Shown: positions 17,087 through 26,196, numbered from the stretch's first letter. The stretch is DNA of 64,000 nt from UBA1672 sp050633505 (GCA_050633505.1 JBOEGQ010000009.1:78781-142780); one strand, 5' to 3'. Numbers and translations: made by a program. Notes: generated by a model not told the origin, from the letters alone.

Positions 17087-17842
17087 ATGAACAAATTTTT
17101 GATAATTGCAGGTGTGTCTGCTTTTGCTCTGGCTATGCCAATATATGCGATGGCGGAAGATGCACATAAAGATGAAGTACATCATACGCAGGAACACGGT
17201 CATGACCACGACCATGATCATGGAGACGAAGCAGAGCACTATGAGGCCATTGATGTTCAGACCTCAGAACAGGCATTCTCTTTATTGGATGAAAAAACAG
17301 CGGTCATTGCGGATGTTCTAAAAAAGGAAGAAGCGCTTGAGTTTCTTGAGCTGGAATCCATTCATGAGGTGACATATACATTGGAAGCGGCCGTTGATAA
17401 AATCCGCGCCGATAATGCCGCAGATAGCGCGAAAATTGATACATTGGATGAGGCCGTACAGGCCATCCATTATGCATCTGAAAATCAGGAAGAAGCCAAG
17501 GTTCGTACGTGGTTTGTAAAATTACAGGCTTCTGTTTCGGCGATTAAGCAAAAGTCGGAAGATGTAAAGCCTGAGAAGAAAGCGTTCTATGAAATTGTGA
17601 TTAAGGATCATAAATTCTCACCCGAGGAAATAACCGTTCCGGCAGGGGAGAAGATTAAGCTTATTATTGATAATCAGGATCCAACCCCTGAGGAATTTGA
17701 AAGCCATGATATGAACCGTGAAAAAATCATTGGTGGAAATAAAAAGGCAATTATCTTTGTTGGCCCGCTTAAGCCGGGTAAATACCATTTCTTTGGTGAG
17801 TTTAACATGAAGACTGCCAATGGTTATGTTATTGCGAAATAA
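17087..17842 (+). CDS. Exported His-rich cupredoxin-domain protein (EfeO-like)
   Basis: 251 residues. Signal peptide NKFLIIAGVSAFALAMPIYA, then a His/Asp-rich metal-binding stretch (HHTQEHGHDHDHDHGD, about residues 32-47), a helical region, and a C-terminal cupredoxin_1 domain (residues about 165-251) with FYEIVIKDHKFSPEEITVPAG, NQDPTPEEFESHDMNRE and GPLKPGKYHFFGEF. That C-terminal sequence is typical of the partner of FTR1 permeases. It probably binds or oxidises iron in the periplasm and hands it to the permease 35 bp downstream. The Fur box upstream supports this. Confidence 0.85.
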   Translation: MNKFLIIAGVSAFALAMPIYAMAEDAHKDEVHHTQEHGHDHDHDHGDEAEHYEAIDVQTSEQAFSLLDEKTAVIADVLKKEEALEFLELESIHEVTYTLEAAVDKIRADNAADSAKIDTLDEAVQAIHYASENQEEAKVRTWFVKLQASVSAIKQKSEDVKPEKKAFYEIVIKDHKFSPEEITVPAGEKIKLIIDNQDPTPEEFESHDMNREKIIGGNKKAIIFVGPLKPGKYHFFGEFNMKTANGYVIAK

Positions 17843-17876
17843 GGCAAATTAAACGATCACAAGATAGGTTGATACT

Positions 17877-18707
17877 ATGTTTCCAACGGCGACAATCGTG
17901 TTTAGAGAAATCCTTGAGATTGCTTTGGTTCTTGGGATTGTCATGGCGGCCACAAAGGGGCTGCCGAAACGTGGTTTTCTCGCCGTTCTTGGCTTGTTAA
18001 TCGGTATTGCCGGATCTGTTGTTATTGCGTTTTTCACAGATACAATTTCTGATGCGGTTGAAGGCATGGGGCAGGAAATTTTCAATGCCACAATCATGTT
18101 TATCGCCGTTGGTTTTTTAAGCTGGACCGTAATCTGGATGAAAACACATGGGCGGGAACTTGCCAAGCATTTGAATGAGGTTGGCGCCGATGTCGTGCAG
18201 GGGCGTAAATCTCTTTATGTTTTGGTAGGGGTTATTGCACTGGCCACATTCCGCGAAGGTGCGGAGATTGTCTTATTTACCTATGGTATGACCGCATCGG
18301 GTGCTTATCCGATTACCGAAATTATAACGGGTGGTGTGATTGGTGCAATTGGTGGCGCGATTGTCGGGTTTATGCTTTATTTTGGTTTACTCAAAACGGT
18401 GAAGCGACATCTCTTTACGGTGACAAGTTGGATGTTGATTATCCTTACCGCAGGTATGGCGGCGCAGGGGGCAAATTTCTTGATTGCAGCCGGTGTGTTG
18501 CCGGAATTATATAGTCAGGTGTGGGATACATCTGCAATCCTTCCCGGGCATGGATTTATCGGCGAAACGTTAAGTGTTCTCATTGGTTATACGCCGCGTC
18601 CAACGGGGATGGAGCTTGTCTTTTACGTTGGTGTTCTGCTCACCGTTGGTTTGGCTTATAATCTGGTGGGGCGTTCCCATAAACCCGCACCGACTTCGGC
18701 GGAATAG
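17877..18707 (+). CDS. FTR1 family high-affinity iron permease
   Basis: 276 residues with about seven membrane segments. The family's two RExxE motifs are both visible: FREILEIAL near residues 9-17 and FREGAEIVL near 125-133; the acidic residues bind ferric iron. EfeU and yeast Ftr1p are the known members. It lies directly behind the cupredoxin gene in one transcription unit with a Fur box. No Dyp peroxidase (EfeB) gene follows, so this is a two-gene version. Confidence 0.92.
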   Translation: MFPTATIVFREILEIALVLGIVMAATKGLPKRGFLAVLGLLIGIAGSVVIAFFTDTISDAVEGMGQEIFNATIMFIAVGFLSWTVIWMKTHGRELAKHLNEVGADVVQGRKSLYVLVGVIALATFREGAEIVLFTYGMTASGAYPITEIITGGVIGAIGGAIVGFMLYFGLLKTVKRHLFTVTSWMLIILTAGMAAQGANFLIAAGVLPELYSQVWDTSAILPGHGFIGETLSVLIGYTPRPTGMELVFYVGVLLTVGLAYNLVGRSHKPAPTSAE

Positions 18708-18811
18708 CACCTGTCTTCCCCTATTTATCCTTGTGATCGTATAACAATCCGTGATATCGCTTTTTCTTGGTGTATATCGTCATGATCGTAAAATCTGGTA
18801 AAGGGGACATA

Positions 18812-19843
18812 ATGTATTTCTGGAATATTAAGGCGTTAAAACGTGATCTTCACGCAGATTTATTGGGTGAGAGAGCGAAATTTATTTATATGTTCGTTAC
18901 CATGATGTTTTATGTGGTGATTAATGAAGTTTCGATGAACACCCCTTCCAATGACATGGGTTATGATTTGCCATGGCACTGGGGTTATAGCGTTGGCGCA
19001 ATTACAATCAGTATTATGGGATTGATTGCCGCGTTTCGTGCAAATGGCGGGGCGCATGGTGTTGATTTTCTGGGCAAGTATTTCAGTATCGCCTTTGTGG
19101 TTGGGATGCGCCTTCTACCGATCAGCTTTGTTATTATGTTTTTGAGTGTTGTTATCTCCGAAGTGATGGAGGAGGAGCAGGTTGCTTCCGTTGTCGTCGG
19201 CGGTTCTTATATCTCTATTTTCCTTTTGTTTTATTGGCGGATTTGTAAGCATATCGGAGATATTCGGGTAGATAACGTTCCCCAATATGACACCCCGCAA
19301 AAAAGCAGTTTTATGTTCTGGGTTTTCTCGGCGTTGGTTTTTGTACCGTTCTTAGGGCTGGTAACTTTGGGTACGTATTACGGTGATTCAATCCCTGAGA
19401 CCTATGTTGTGACGGGTGAGGAAATCGGAGAAGGTCAACTGGCGGAATTACACGAGGCGAAGATTATTGATGAGGGGGAGGAAATTCTTCTGTTTGGTTC
19501 TTCCGGTATATTTTCCGTTCTGGAAGAGGGTAACATTCTGACGGAAAGCCGCGCGGTATCGTACTATGAAGATGGCGGCGAATTGATTGTTGATTCCATT
19601 GAATATGGCGATATCAAAGAAATGTATCTATCCCATGACGGGGAAGGGTGGCTTGAGGATACCGATATTGATATCTATGGCGCGGATGAGGAATATATCC
19701 TGACCCTGATGATCTCTGCCGAAGGTGATGGGGATGAGCGCTTCATCGAAGTATTGAAAAATAAAACCGGTCTTGAAATCATTGAAGAAGATGATGATGA
19801 CGATTTCGAAGAAGATAAAGAAACGGAATCCGAAACAGAATAA
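18812..19843 (+). CDS. Polytopic membrane protein with acidic C-terminal domain
   Basis: 343 residues from the ATG at 18812, which follows AAGGGGAC; an earlier in-frame start at 18767 lacks a ribosome site. Five hydrophobic segments occupy the first 200 residues (for example FIYMFVTMMFYVVINEV, AITISIMGLIAAF, VFSALVFVPFLGLVTLG). About 140 soluble residues rich in Glu/Asp follow, ending in a poly-Asp/Glu tail. I do not recognise the family. It follows the iron genes by 100 bp but has no evident link to them. Confidence 0.6.
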   Translation: MYFWNIKALKRDLHADLLGERAKFIYMFVTMMFYVVINEVSMNTPSNDMGYDLPWHWGYSVGAITISIMGLIAAFRANGGAHGVDFLGKYFSIAFVVGMRLLPISFVIMFLSVVISEVMEEEQVASVVVGGSYISIFLLFYWRICKHIGDIRVDNVPQYDTPQKSSFMFWVFSALVFVPFLGLVTLGTYYGDSIPETYVVTGEEIGEGQLAELHEAKIIDEGEEILLFGSSGIFSVLEEGNILTESRAVSYYEDGGELIVDSIEYGDIKEMYLSHDGEGWLEDTDIDIYGADEEYILTLMISAEGDGDERFIEVLKNKTGLEIIEEDDDDDFEEDKETESETE

Positions 19844-19882
19844 TACGCAGTCCCACGAACACCTGCGTGATTATAGTCGGTC

Positions 19883-20122
19883 TTATCGGGCGCGTTGGAT
19901 GAGGTATGAAATATCGACATCCAATGCCGCCGCGATTGGCACAAGATGAGACAGGCAGAGCTCATATTTCCCAATCTCATATCCATCCAGTTTTTTGCAC
20001 GGGATGTTTGTCTTTCTTGAGAGTTTCTCCAATGTGATTTTCTTACTTCGTCGCACCGTATGAATATTACGGCCGATGGTTTGGCGTAATGCGCGTAAGG
20101 GCTTGGTATGTTGGTTTTTCAT
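19883..20122 (-). CDS. Small XRE-family DNA-binding protein
   Basis: 79 residues. The helix-turn-helix reads IGRNIHTVRRSKKITLEKLS, then RKTNIPCKKLDGYEIGKYEL and AAALDVDISYLIQ, the Cro/C1-type five-helix fold with nothing added. The ATG at 20122 is favoured by GAGAAAGGATG just upstream; the longer in-frame reading to 20329 crosses a terminator-like hairpin and is unlikely coding. It could be a repressor of itself or of the divergent DUF4197 gene; the operator is not defined. Confidence 0.75.
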   Translation of the reverse strand: MKNQHTKPLRALRQTIGRNIHTVRRSKKITLEKLSRKTNIPCKKLDGYEIGKYELCLSHLVPIAAALDVDISYLIQRAR

Positions 20123-20211
20123 GATACATCCTTTCTCTTTTGGTATCGGGAGCTTAACAGCACGCATAAACACGTGTGGATGTATTTCCCCAAAGGGGTG
20201 TTGTATTCCAC

Positions 20212-20290
20212 CCACTCCCGACCTGAAAAAGGCGATATTGTGCGACCTGATTTTATCAAGGCACAAAAAAGCCACCCTAACGGGAGTGGA
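20212..20290 (-). promoter_or_regulatory. Terminator-like hairpin and inverted repeats in the XRE leader
   Basis: The nearly 300 bp between the XRE gene and the DUF4197 gene holds two structures. CCACTCCCG at 20212-20220 and its perfect complement at 20281-20289 form a 9-bp inverted repeat spaced by 60 bp. On the minus strand the same CCACTCCCG pairs locally with GGGTGG and is followed by TTTTTT (20270-20265), a rho-independent-terminator shape upstream of the XRE gene. Competing pairings suggest attenuation, but this is unproven. Confidence 0.4.
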
Positions 20291-20420
20291 AACCGATTTA
20301 TGAACGCTGTTAAACGTTGGGGACATCATAACCGAGGCCTACAGATAAATCAATTAACACAAGAAATCATGGTTCAGCTTTGCTATGCTCATCTGATCTG
20401 GAAAATGAAGAGGTGTTGTT

Positions 20421-21173
20421 ATGCGTTGTTTATTGCCTGTGGTGGCTTTGGGATTTGGTGTTATGTGCGCGGTGCCTGCTGCGCCGTCATATGCGTTTGA
20501 TTGGGGTGATGTCGCGAAAAGCATTTTCGACGTCGATATACAAAAACGCGATAATACGATTTCACCTTATGTCAGTGAGTTTGACATGGAGGCGGGATTG
20601 CGTGAGGCACTTCGTATTTCTTCGGAACGTGTGGTTGGGCAATTGGGTGTACGTGACGGATTTAATCTGGATAAGAAGATACATATCCCCTTACCCAAAA
20701 CCTTGGGGAAGGTGGACTCGGCGCTTTCCGCAATCGGGATGAGTGGCCTGACAGATGATCTGGAACTGCGCCTTAACCGTGCGGCGGAACAGGCCACGCC
20801 AAAGGCCAAGGCGCTGTTTATTGAGGCGATTAAGGAAATGACCATTAAGGACGCACGCGATATCCTGACAGGGGACGATGATGAGGCGACAAAATATCTC
20901 CGCCGTACGATGGGTCGGGGGCTTGAAAAAGAAATGCAGCCAATTGTCTCAAACGCATTATCTCAGGCGGGCGCGGTGCAGGCCTATGATTCCATGATGG
21001 GGCAATATCGTGATATTCCCTTTATGCCGAATGTTCGTGCGGATCTACAGGATTACGTGGTGGAAAAGGCCATGGATGGTATTTTTTACTATATCGCGAA
21101 AGAGGAAAAAGCAATTCGCGAGAACCCTGCGAAACGCACGACGGAGCTGTTGAAAAAAGTTTTTGCGGATTAG
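20421..21173 (+). CDS. DUF4197 family exported protein
   Basis: 250 residues with signal peptide RCLLPVVALGFGVMCAVPAA, probable cleavage after SYAF. The body matches the DUF4197 pattern: LREALRISSERVVGQLG, HIPLPKTLGKVDSALSAIGMS, LELRLNRAAEQATPKAKALF, EAIKEMTIKDARDILTGDDD, and a C-terminal VVEKAMDGIFYYIAKEEKAI. Function of the family is unknown; members are periplasmic or outer-membrane lipoproteins in Proteobacteria. GAAGAGG upstream is a good ribosome site. Confidence 0.85.
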   Translation: MRCLLPVVALGFGVMCAVPAAPSYAFDWGDVAKSIFDVDIQKRDNTISPYVSEFDMEAGLREALRISSERVVGQLGVRDGFNLDKKIHIPLPKTLGKVDSALSAIGMSGLTDDLELRLNRAAEQATPKAKALFIEAIKEMTIKDARDILTGDDDEATKYLRRTMGRGLEKEMQPIVSNALSQAGAVQAYDSMMGQYRDIPFMPNVRADLQDYVVEKAMDGIFYYIAKEEKAIRENPAKRTTELLKKVFAD

Positions 21174-21401
21174 GAACGTTTTTTCTGCATGGTGCGCCGC
21201 CTGTTAAAGAGTTGTTAATCCGATTATATTAAAACGATAAGGTCACTATATTGGACATACTGCGTTTTCGTTTTTTATTGGAATTTTTGGATACAAACTT
21301 TGATTGTGCCGAATGGCTATTTTGAAAATCTGCTTATCTTTCTGTTGATTTTCGGTCATAATATGCGTGGGTAATCAGAGTTTTTTGAAAAGGGTATAAC
21401 G

Positions 21402-22769
21402 TTGAATAACCAAATTGAAGAAGAAAACCCCCAATCGAATTCTATGGCGGCATTCAGCCCGCAAATGAAAGAATTCGGCAATGCGCTGGATATGCTTTAT
21501 ATCCGCAATAATGCCAGTGGCCGTAATAAATTTAAGGAAAAATGGCCTGATGCCGCGCAATATCTTTTTGGCGCGCAATTGATACAATATGATTATGAGG
21601 GTGCGAAAGACCTTGATCATCGTGCGCAGTTGGAGGAGGAGGCGATAGATCGCCGTATTCTTTTAAAAGATACCCTTGCAGAGTTGGTTGATAAAAGCGT
21701 CGATGCCGGAACATTGCAATTTGATTATGTCGGGCAGATTATTGATACATTCGGGCCGTTGCTTTCGGTATTTTTATACGCGGAAGATATCATTGAACGT
21801 GTGCGTCCGGGGCTTTTGACCAAGGCAAAGGATGCGCAAAAAGATGTATCCGAAGAGGATACGGCAGAAGGTGATATTGCTTCTGTGGGGGCATCTAATG
21901 TCTCTGATGATTATGCGGGACTTGATGATCGTTCGTTGCTTGAAGCAGAAAAAGAAATCCTAAGCAGTGCGTCCGGTGATGATCTTGACGATATTAAACC
22001 GATTGATGTTTCCGAGGGGAACACAGGTGACGAGATGATGGCAGAGGCCGCGGCGGCGGAGGTCGCATCTATATCTCCGCAGGCGGGTGATGAGGCATCT
22101 GGTGATGCCGAAGTGAGAACTGCCGATGCGATTGAAGAAAATGTTGCCGATGTTTCTGCGGAAATTGCAGAAGCCATGCAAATTAAAAAAGAGGCCGTTG
22201 GTATTGCAACATTTGAAGATGCGCCACCTACGCCTGAGGCGATGTCCGATCCGTTGGATGATGTGAAGCCGATTGAAACGCCTGTACCTGATGCGGTATC
22301 TACGGATAATGTTGATGCCACGCCAAGTGAAGCGAAAGCAGCAGAGCTTCCGCCTTCTATACCATCTGCGCCAGAGATTAATGATCTTGACGATGTTAGG
22401 CCGATTGAGACATCACCACCACCTCCTCCTCCTGTTTCTGAGGACGTGCCGAAGGCAGAAGACGTTGTCGCGCCTGAGGTGCCTGAATCCCCGCCTGTTG
22501 AGCCGGAATCTGCGCCAGAGACACCGCCATTACCTCCAGCTGTGGATGTTGTGGCAGAAGAAAAACCTGACGTTCCCGATGTGGTGCCCGCGGAAGTGGA
22601 AACCAAGCCGGAAGAACAAGCTAAAATTGAAGATGATGCGGTTAAAGATGCAACATCTCAGCCGGAGGAGGCGGTCCAACCACCAGAAGAGGCGCCTTCC
22701 GAAGAGCCTGTAAAGGTTGAATCAGGTGTGTATAAGGCTTTGTTTAATTCGGTTGCGAAAGCGGTTTAA
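21402..22769 (+). CDS. Acidic Pro-rich protein with LDD(I/V)(K/R)PI repeats
   Basis: 455 residues from a TTG start preceded by AAAAGGG. Residues 1-150 look folded and helical (MKEFGNALDMLYIRNNASGR, IDRRILLKDTLAELVDK). After that it is disordered, acidic and Pro/Ala/Val-rich. One motif recurs: DDLDDIKPIDVSE, DPLDDVKPIETPV and NDLDDVRPIETSP. It ends in a short conserved-looking GVYKALFNSVAKAV helix. No signal or membrane segment. Unrecognised; the repeats may be docking peptides on a disordered linker. Its 3' end overlaps ctaA by 26 bp on the opposite strand. Confidence 0.65.
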   Translation: MNNQIEEENPQSNSMAAFSPQMKEFGNALDMLYIRNNASGRNKFKEKWPDAAQYLFGAQLIQYDYEGAKDLDHRAQLEEEAIDRRILLKDTLAELVDKSVDAGTLQFDYVGQIIDTFGPLLSVFLYAEDIIERVRPGLLTKAKDAQKDVSEEDTAEGDIASVGASNVSDDYAGLDDRSLLEAEKEILSSASGDDLDDIKPIDVSEGNTGDEMMAEAAAAEVASISPQAGDEASGDAEVRTADAIEENVADVSAEIAEAMQIKKEAVGIATFEDAPPTPEAMSDPLDDVKPIETPVPDAVSTDNVDATPSEAKAAELPPSIPSAPEINDLDDVRPIETSPPPPPPVSEDVPKAEDVVAPEVPESPPVEPESAPETPPLPPAVDVVAEEKPDVPDVVPAEVETKPEEQAKIEDDAVKDATSQPEEAVQPPEEAPSEEPVKVESGVYKALFNSVAKAV

Positions 22770-23778
22770 ATTTCACGGCGTGTAAACATATAATCAGCAA
22801 ACTTAAAAGAATTACGGCGCCTGCCTGGTGGGTTACGGCAACGTGTAAGTGTACGTTTGTGAATAATGTCGCAATCCCCAATCCAACTTGTAAAAAGACA
22901 AATACGCCCAAGGCGGGAAAGGCGATTTCCTGCCTCTTTTTTATGCCTGCATGGATGACAAAGCTTAAAATTGCGATGGCTGTTATTATGGCGAGCCAGC
23001 GATGCGCGAATTGTACGCCTGCGTGATTTTCGAACAGGGTAACCCAATGCGGTGTATAAAACCAAACCTCTTCAGGGATCCAATTATCACCCATTTTGGG
23101 GAATGTATCATTGTAAACCAGTCCCGCATCCAGTCCGGCGGTATACGCGCCCCAGAATATCGTCAGGATCAGCATCCCTAAAACAGCCCAGCCATGTGCG
23201 TAAAGAGCGGGGTTTTGCTTATCTTCACGATGCTTTGCCGTTTTTCGAAAGGTTAAACCAATCCATAGCATCAGCACATAGATAAGCAGGGCAAGGGATA
23301 AATGTGCCGCCAAACGGTAATGGGATACAGCGGGGATATCGACAAGGCCGCTTTTCACCATGTACCAGCCCATAAAGCCTTGTGCGCCGCCAAGAATGAA
23401 AAGACCGAATAATTTCAGCTTATACCCGCTGGGGATTTGTTTGGTGATTAGGAAGAATAAGAACGGCACGGCGTAAATAACACCGATCATGCGTCCTAAA
23501 AGACGGTGGAACCATTCCCAGAAAAAGATGGACTTAAAATCGGAAATCTCCATCCAGAAGTTTTTTTTCTGATATTCAGGGGATTCCTTATAGAGATCAA
23601 AAACGCGGTTCCATTCTTCCTCGTTCAAGGGGGGGATCGCCCCCATAAGGGGTTTCCATTCAACCATGGACAGGCCGGACCCGCTCAATCTTGTTATGGC
23701 ACCCACGATGATCATGCAAAAGACACTTGCACAACAAAGAAACAACCAGTGGGCGACAACATTTAATTTTGTATTCAT
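22744..23778 (-). CDS. ctaA: Heme A synthase CtaA (COX15 type)
   Basis: Integral membrane monooxygenase converting heme O to heme A for cytochrome aa3 oxidase. About 344 residues with eight membrane segments. VGAITRLSGSGLSMVEWKP, FFWEWFHRLLGRMIGVIYA, GFMGWYMVKSGL, SHYRLAAHLSLAL, GAYTAGLDAGLVYNDTFPKMG, HAGVQFAHRWLAI and HQAGAVILL supply the conserved histidines and loops of the alphaproteobacterial/mitochondrial COX15 class. The start is uncertain among ATGs at 23817, 23796 and 23778; the last fits homologue N-termini. ctaB and cytochrome oxidase genes are not in the window. Confidence 0.95.
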   Translation of the reverse strand: MNTKLNVVAHWLFLCCASVFCMIIVGAITRLSGSGLSMVEWKPLMGAIPPLNEEEWNRVFDLYKESPEYQKKNFWMEISDFKSIFFWEWFHRLLGRMIGVIYAVPFLFFLITKQIPSGYKLKLFGLFILGGAQGFMGWYMVKSGLVDIPAVSHYRLAAHLSLALLIYVLMLWIGLTFRKTAKHREDKQNPALYAHGWAVLGMLILTIFWGAYTAGLDAGLVYNDTFPKMGDNWIPEEVWFYTPHWVTLFENHAGVQFAHRWLAIITAIAILSFVIHAGIKKRQEIAFPALGVFVFLQVGLGIATLFTNVHLHVAVTHQAGAVILLSLLIICLHAVKFKPLSQPN

Positions 23779-23902
23779 TTTCGCCACTATAATCATTTTC
23801 TTTCTTTTGTATATCACGTTTATTTTCTTGTCCTCATAGGGTTTAATCCGTCATCATATATATGATACGCTGCCCCGTGGCAGAGAATGTTAGAAGGAAC
23901 GA

Positions 23903-24727
23903 ATGGGTAATTTTGATTTTATAGAGGCCTCTGTAAAGGGGTATGAGTTTGTCTGGACTCAGCGTTCTTATTTGATGCGCGTTGTCGTTCCTGTCCTGTT
24001 TGTTAAGGTCGCGTGTCTTTTAGGTGTTTTTGTTCTTCATTTACAACATGACTATCTCTTGCAGGGGTTGGTTATGTTGCCTGCTTATGTTGTTGAGGCT
24101 TTATTTTGTGTCGGATTGATCCGTTACATGCTGTATGGAGAGCCGATTTTTATATGGGGAAAGGCTGTATCTGTGCCGGAAAGTGGTGTGGAAGCCGTGC
24201 CCTATAGCGGGTATTACTCCAGATTGCAATGTTACCAAGGCGGCATTGCAATGTTTTTATTGATTAAGGTTATGCTTGTTCTGTGTCTTGCTTTGATGAG
24301 TGTACCTGCCTCCGAGCCTGTAGAGATAAGCGGCGAACCACCGGAATATCCGGCAGGTGTTTATGTTTTGAACGCTTTCATTATGTTTGGGTTTATATCG
24401 GCGCTTTTATGGAGTGTCCGTTTGCTCTGGCTTTATGTTCCTCTTGTGATTGGGGTGCCGTTAAAATCATTTTTTAAAATCACAAAAGGGATGAGTTTTT
24501 CTTTTTCCGTTGTGCTGGCGTGTTTGATTTGCGCTTTACCGCTTATGACCGTGTTTGGTGTTTTATTTCTGATCTCTGTTGAAGTGTTACAGGAAAGTTC
24601 TGCAAACGGTATTATTGTCAAATATGTCATATTTGCAATTGCAGATCTGGTTATGATTGCGATACAAACTGTGGCGATGGTACATGGTATCCGTCAAATT
24701 GTATCAGGAACTGTAAAGAACGATTGA
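23903..24727 (+). CDS. Polytopic membrane protein
   Basis: 274 residues, about six hydrophobic segments (VVVPVLFVKVACLLGVFVL, GIAMFLLIKVMLVLCLALM, VVLACLICALPLMTVFGVLF and others) with a short periplasmic-looking EPVEISGEPPEYP loop. No catalytic motif is visible and I do not recognise the family. Its stop overlaps the start of the ferredoxin gene (TGATG), so the two are translationally coupled. Ribosome site GAAGGAACG precedes the start. Confidence 0.6.
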   Translation: MGNFDFIEASVKGYEFVWTQRSYLMRVVVPVLFVKVACLLGVFVLHLQHDYLLQGLVMLPAYVVEALFCVGLIRYMLYGEPIFIWGKAVSVPESGVEAVPYSGYYSRLQCYQGGIAMFLLIKVMLVLCLALMSVPASEPVEISGEPPEYPAGVYVLNAFIMFGFISALLWSVRLLWLYVPLVIGVPLKSFFKITKGMSFSFSVVLACLICALPLMTVFGVLFLISVEVLQESSANGIIVKYVIFAIADLVMIAIQTVAMVHGIRQIVSGTVKND

Positions 24728-25041
24728 TGAAGATATACGTAACGGACCAAGATGGGGTTGAACATGCGCTGGATGCTGTTGAAGGTTGGCGTGTTATGGA
24801 GATTATCCGCGATCATGGATTACCGATTAAGGCAGAATGTGGCGGGAGCTGCGCTTGTGCGACGTGCCATGTTTATGTAGACCCCAAATGGAAAAATCAA
24901 TTACCTGACATGCGTGATGATGAGGAAGAAATGCTGGATGAGGCATTTGACGTATCGGAGGCATCGCGTTTGTCATGTCAACTCATCATGGATGATCGTC
25001 TTGACGGTTTGCGCCTTACACTTGCCTCCTATGACGATTAA
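24727..25041 (+). CDS. 2Fe-2S ferredoxin (adrenodoxin type)
   Basis: 104 residues. Four ligands follow the vertebrate/ISC ferredoxin spacing: Cys-x5-Cys-x2-Cys in ECGGSCACATCHVYV and a late Cys in SRLSCQLIM. An extra Cys lies between the first two ligands. Such ferredoxins donate electrons to P450s, Fe-S assembly or heme modification (COX15 uses a ferredoxin in mitochondria, and ctaA is 1 kb away). The assignment to one partner is inference. The start overlaps the upstream gene. Confidence 0.92.
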   Translation: MKIYVTDQDGVEHALDAVEGWRVMEIIRDHGLPIKAECGGSCACATCHVYVDPKWKNQLPDMRDDEEEMLDEAFDVSEASRLSCQLIMDDRLDGLRLTLASYDD

Positions 25042-25119
25042 ACCATAAATTCTAATGGTTATGTTTGCACATTTGTGTGATTGTGTCTAAAATAAGACAA
25101 AACTAATGGAGTGGTCGAC

Positions 25120-26196
25120 ATGAATACGCAAGCGGTATCAAGGTTCTGGTCTTACGAAACGGCATGGTTGTCAGGCCCCAGATTTGATCTGACATTTATT
25201 GTTGGTGTGCTTGTCTTGGCGTTATTTTCCGGTTTTATCGTTTGGAATGACCCAAGCCTTTTTAAGCCTGTTGTTCTGCTTGACCTCTGGTTTTTAGGGT
25301 ATCATCATGTGATTGCAACTTTTACGAAGTTAGGTGGTACACCGGGGGATCGTGCCGAAAATAAGTTTCTGATTTACCACTTGCCTTTTATCGTGATTGG
25401 CGCTGTTGCTGTCCTTGGTTTTACCTTTGGAATATGGATTCTTTTTACCATTTATTTCTTTTGGCAATGGTATCATTATACACGCCAATCTTATGGGATC
25501 AGCATCTTCTACCGCCGTAAATCGGCAACACCGATTGAAGAAAACCATACCGTATTCCTGCTTACATTATGGTCTATTCCGGTATGGGGTGTTTTGAACA
25601 GATGCCATCAGGGGTGGGATTCTTTCTTGTTTAATCCTGTCTGGATGCCGCAGGTACCGACAATTGTGGTGGCTTTGGCGGCAACGGCATCTATTCTCCT
25701 GTTGGCTTATTGGTGTGTGCTTCGTCTTATCGCATTCCGTAATGGTAATTTGCCTTTGGGTCAAACGTTGTTCATGTTATCTCATTTTGCGGCATTTTAT
25801 GTCGGATATATTTTGATCCCTGATATTAATATTGGATGGTTGGTCGCGAATATCTGGCATAATGCGCAATATATTTTGTTTGTTTGGCTGTATAATACAA
25901 AGCGTTTTGAGCGTGAAAGTGAAGATCAAAAGACATTGGTCGGTTGGGCATCACAAACGCAGCCGGTACGGATTATGATGTATTTCACAGGGTGTTTGGT
26001 CTTAACAACACTTATTTACAGTACGATCTCAAATGGATTGGATATTTTCGCAGGGCATAACCCCGCATTGTTAACGACGTTATATGTGGTTGTTTTCCAG
26101 ACATTGAATTTTCATCACTACATTGTTGATAGTGTGATTTGGAAAGCGCGTAAGAAGCAGCATCAAAAAGTGATGAATCTTAAAGATGTCCAATAA
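25120..26196 (+). CDS. Polytopic membrane protein with paired-histidine motifs
   Basis: 358 residues, eight or nine hydrophobic segments. Histidines cluster at membrane edges: LGYHHVIATFTKL, FWQWYHYTRQSYGI, NIWHNAQYILFVWLYN and NFHHYIVDSVIWK. This HH / H-x-x-x-Q-x-Y / WHN-x-Q / HH pattern looks like a membrane di-iron or heme-type active site, and similar uncharacterised proteins are known to me from other bacteria. Brp/Blh carotenoid oxygenases are a distant possibility. GGAG at 25108-25111 favours the ATG at 25120. It follows the ferredoxin by 78 bp. Confidence 0.6.
   Translation: MNTQAVSRFWSYETAWLSGPRFDLTFIVGVLVLALFSGFIVWNDPSLFKPVVLLDLWFLGYHHVIATFTKLGGTPGDRAENKFLIYHLPFIVIGAVAVLGFTFGIWILFTIYFFWQWYHYTRQSYGISIFYRRKSATPIEENHTVFLLTLWSIPVWGVLNRCHQGWDSFLFNPVWMPQVPTIVVALAATASILLLAYWCVLRLIAFRNGNLPLGQTLFMLSHFAAFYVGYILIPDINIGWLVANIWHNAQYILFVWLYNTKRFERESEDQKTLVGWASQTQPVRIMMYFTGCLVLTTLIYSTISNGLDIFAGHNPALLTTLYVVVFQTLNFHHYIVDSVIWKARKKQHQKVMNLKDVQ

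Noticed and set aside
19847..19870. ACGCAG/CTGCGT inverted repeat between convergent genes as a terminator
   Set aside because: Only six pairs with a 12-base loop and no T-run; too weak to call.
20108..20500. 130-codon plus-strand open frame before the DUF4197 gene
   Set aside because: It crosses a terminator-like hairpin and overlaps the DUF4197 signal peptide in another frame; no ribosome site.
21911..22606. 231-codon minus-strand open frame rich in Ser/Thr/Gly
   Set aside because: Shadow of the acidic Pro-rich gene on the plus strand; composition bias keeps the frame open and no ribosome site is present.
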